Positions 61,130 through 64,000 of a stretch of DNA of 64,000 nucleotides are shown here, one piece after another; within the stretch, counting starts at the first letter, position 1, and each line of letters starts with the position of its first letter. The stretch covers positions 3,162,001 to 3,226,000 of the forward strand of contig BSYQ01000008.1 of assembly GCA_030272585.1 (NCBI GenBank). The letters run 5' to 3'. The DNA comes from Bryopsis sp. KO-2023. Its lineage: Eukaryota > Chlorophyta > Ulvophyceae > Bryopsidales > Bryopsidaceae. Position numbers and translations under genes: made by a program. Under the pieces are notes generated by a model, which saw nothing but the letters and a program-made list of their open reading frames with translations, made no database searches and was not told the DNA's origin.

Positions 61130-64000
61130 ATGAGGGGTTTGGCCTATGACATAAACAGTCGAACCAAACCTCATCTTAACATCGGAACGATCGGGCACGT
61201 GGATCACGGGAAAACCACGCTTACGGCAGCCATTACTAAAGTAAGAATCGAATTTAAAAAAAAATAAAAAGAATGGACGAAAAACGAAGCGGGAAAAGCT
61301 GCTGATAAAAGAAGAGAAGGAGGAGGAGGAGGGGGGGGGGGGGGTTGTTAGGCTTTTTTTTTTTTTATTTTTAGCCGAATAGAACAGAAATTAACGAAAG
61401 TGCAGCTGATGCTTTAATTAATTGATTTATTTATTTAATTAATTGATTTTACTATGTGGAATGTTTATCCCAGATTCTGGCAGAATCCGGTCAAGCTGAA
61501 GCAAGGGCATACGATCAAATCGATAAGGTGACAGAGCAGGGAAAATAGTATACCCACCCCCTCAATCAAAAATCTGTCATTTGTGTGGATACCCTCCATT
61601 TTTTATACTTGTTTCATCGAAAAGATAATTTTTATTTTTATTTTTTTTTATTCTGATGGAGAACAGGCCCCGGAAGAAAAAGCTAGAGGAATCACAATCG
61701 CCACAGCACATGGTAAGGATTCCGGTTCTGGGGTTAGCAAAGTTGCAATGGCGAAAACACATCCCTCATCACTTTCTCAACCTTTTCATCTCTTCCTATT
61801 CCCCCTTCCCCCCCCAAATAAAATAAAATAAAAAATTTACAAAATTCGAATCGCTCCTCTTGCAGATGTGCCTAGTTTTTGATCAAAACTGATGACTATT
61901 TCGTGTGGAATGGTACAGTCGAGTATGAAACCGACAAGAGGCATTATGCTCACGTGGATTGCCCGGGTCACGCCGATTATGTAAAGAACATGATTACGGG
62001 GGCTGCCCAGGTGATATTCCCAGTCTTTCGTTTTTCCAGTGGATCTTCATGGTGCATCAATCATCAGCCTTCACGGGGTTCTTTGCTACTGACGATGGAT
62101 TTGTGTTCATCTCACTGATCTTTGCTACCGGATGGGGTTTTTTCCCCTCTTTTTATTGTTTTATTTTTTTGTCTGTGCGAAAATGCTTTTATTCATCTTT
62201 TGCCCTGATGTCCGTGTCGAATGCAAAAATCACATCGAATAGATTTTTGCGAAGGTGTTTTTTTTTGTTCCGTCTGTGCGTTCCTTTCGGAATAATTGAA
62301 GGATGAAGTGGTGAACTGTTGTTTTTTTTTTGTGTTTTTTTTTCCGGTGTTTGTAGATGGATGGTGCCATCCTTGTGGTTTCTGGGGAGGATGGAATTAT
62401 GCCTCAAACTAGAGAGCACGTTTTGCTTGCTAAACAGGTGTGCATAGGGCAGAAATTTTGATAACCAAATCAAACGGGAAAAAAAATTGAAGAGGAAAGA
62501 AAAAATGCTCCTGTTTTGTAATTTGGAAAGATCTGAAATGAGCTGCTTTTTTTCGACAGAATATTAACTTATAGATATCAAGTGTCCTCGATGGCTTGAG
62601 TTTTTTTTGGGTTTTTTTTTCGAAATGTAAGGTTAAACATCAAGTATCATAGATGCATTGAGTTTGTTTTTTTTTGTGTGAAGGTTGGAGTCCCGTCGAT
62701 AGTTGTGTTTATGAACAAGTGCGATGTTGTGGATGATGAGGAAATTTTGGAGTTGGTGGAAATGGAAGTGAGGGAGCTGCTGTCTGTCTACAAGTAAGTC
62801 ATCTCTGTTTTTTTTTTTTTTGAAATATATTTTAATTAATTTTTTGAAAAAGGGAAAAAACTTGTGATAACCCTTTCAATCGCTGTGGATTGGGAGAAAG
62901 AGGGAAAGAAAAAAAAATATGATTTTGGAAATGGAGCTGTTCGATCGATGCAAAGCCCCTTCCCCAAAACTGTGTGTTTCATGCAACAATTAACGGTGGT
63001 TAATCGTTTGTTTTTTTCAGGTTTCCTGGGGATGATGTTCCTGTGATCAAGGGTTCAGCTCTATGTGCATTGAAGGATGAAAAACCAGAACTTGGAAGGT
63101 GACTTTGCCACATCCCTGGATTTTCTAAATTTTTTGAATATGGAAAGAATGCATTATTAGACTCATTTAAAGGTTTTTTAGCTTCCAAACGAAAACGTAC
63201 GCAATCTCCAGTACATGCATATCATGTGAATTTTTGAACAAGGAAAAAAATTAAATAATTAAAAAAATTATATATATATATATATATATATATTTTTTTT
63301 ATTATTTTTATTATTTTTCTTTTTTTTTATCGCATTGGTCGGTGGGTAGCAGATATTTGTGGGTTTTTTCTTCTTGTTCTTTTTTGGGGGTGAAAGAATT
63401 CCGACATTTTAATATTTTTGGTGGGGTCCTAGGAATGCCATCATGGAACTCATGAACGCCGTGGATGAGCACATCGCGGAGCCAGTCAGAGATTTGGACA
63501 AACCGTTTTTGATGCCCGTGGAAGATGTTTTCAGCATCGGTGGAAGAGGAACTGTTGCTACCGGAAGAATAGAAAAAGGTATAGTTTAAAATGTTTCAAA
63601 ATAGGAGACTAGAATGGAACAAAAAACAAAAAAACACTACTGTAATTTTGACTTTTTTTCGTGGGTGTCAATTTTCGCGGCCCACAGCGAAACTGCGAAA
63701 TTTTATATGGCGAAAATTATCACCAGCGAAAAAAAAAAATCAAAATCACAGCACCATGGTGCACACCTTTATGTAATAAATAAAGAGATGACATAAAGGG
63801 GGGAAAGAAGACAGATATTACGTATTCTGTGTAAGTTTCTTACAAAAGTCACACTTACAAATTAAAACAAAAAAATAGGGAAGAAAAAAAGATGGGTGTG
63901 GCATTTCATACGGAATCCCAAACACATTTCAGTGACTTTTTTTTTTTCTTTCCCCTTTCTTCAAATAACAAGGTCTCTTCTCACCAATAATGTGTTTCAA
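61130..64000 (+). CDS. TUFM: Organellar (probably mitochondrial) elongation factor Tu, N-terminal part
   Basis: GTPase that delivers aminoacyl-tRNA to organellar ribosomes; the gene runs off the right edge. Exons in phase: 61130-61240, 61474-61527, 61667-61712, 61919-62010, 62357-62437, 62684-62793, 63021-63098, 63433-63578. GTPase motifs: G1 [10 protein letters not shown], switch I with G2 [10 protein letters not shown]3 [19 protein letters not shown]4 NKCD ([14 protein letters not shown]) and G5 KGSAL. Domain 2 begins [20 protein letters not shown]. Sequence style ([15 protein letters not shown]) is bacterial/mitochondrial, not eEF1A. The first Met seen, [20 protein letters not shown], leaves no targeting peptide. 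In-frame codons upstream ([12 protein letters not shown]) after a possible acceptor at 61091 suggest an earlier exon carries it. Confidence 0.93.

Overview
This window is nuclear DNA from an intron-rich eukaryote, most likely a single-celled protist or alga. Every recognisable gene is eukaryotic. Exons of about 40-380 nt are separated by T-rich introns of about 80-700 nt with GT...AG borders. TAA, TAG and TGA all act as normal stops, so the code is standard. Long homopolymers and compound T(n)G(n)/C(n)A(n) tracts are everywhere outside exons. I cannot place the organism more precisely; a secondary alga such as a chlorarachniophyte is only a guess. Most genes are split, so the coordinates below are gene spans. 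Exon borders quoted in the evidence come from splice consensus plus phase continuity, not from transcripts.

Layout, left to right. Condensin subunit D2 (minus strand, running off the left edge). A GT34-type Golgi glycosyltransferase (minus). A WWOX/retinol-dehydrogenase-like SDR (minus), head to head with a Reeler-DOMON-cytochrome b561 protein (FRRS1-like, plus). Two plus-strand genes follow: a probable tail-anchored protein of unknown function and a gamma-glutamylcyclotransferase-fold protein. Then comes an intronless membrane protein (minus), head to head with the most notable gene here. That gene is a YVH1/DUSP12-type dual-specificity phosphatase with its zinc ribbon, continuing in phase into a complete HAD-superfamily hydrolase.

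The right half holds a secreted Gly/Ser- and Val-Pro-Ala-Pro-repeat protein (minus), the ubiquitin-eL40 fusion gene (minus), a short beta-helix-like ORF followed by serine racemase/threonine dehydratase (plus), and a peroxisomal-type mitochondrial carrier (minus). Next is a repeat-rich stretch with a membrane-anchored coiled-coil protein (minus), then SURF2 (minus), head to head with an unrecognised plus-strand gene. An unrecognised minus-strand gene and the start of organellar EF-Tu (plus, running off the right edge) complete the window.

There is no operon-like or pathway clustering. The genes are mostly housekeeping: chromosome condensation, ribosome biogenesis and translation (SURF2, eL40, YVH1-like, EF-Tu), redox/membrane metabolism, amino-acid metabolism and transport. 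Several head-to-head pairs with 230-400 bp gaps suggest shared promoters. Non-coding features of interest are a 68-bp-arm inverted repeat in a carrier intron, two families of dispersed repeats, a degenerate 170-200-bp tandem array, a cluster of TTCGCCA motifs and a 50-nt tRNA-like element.
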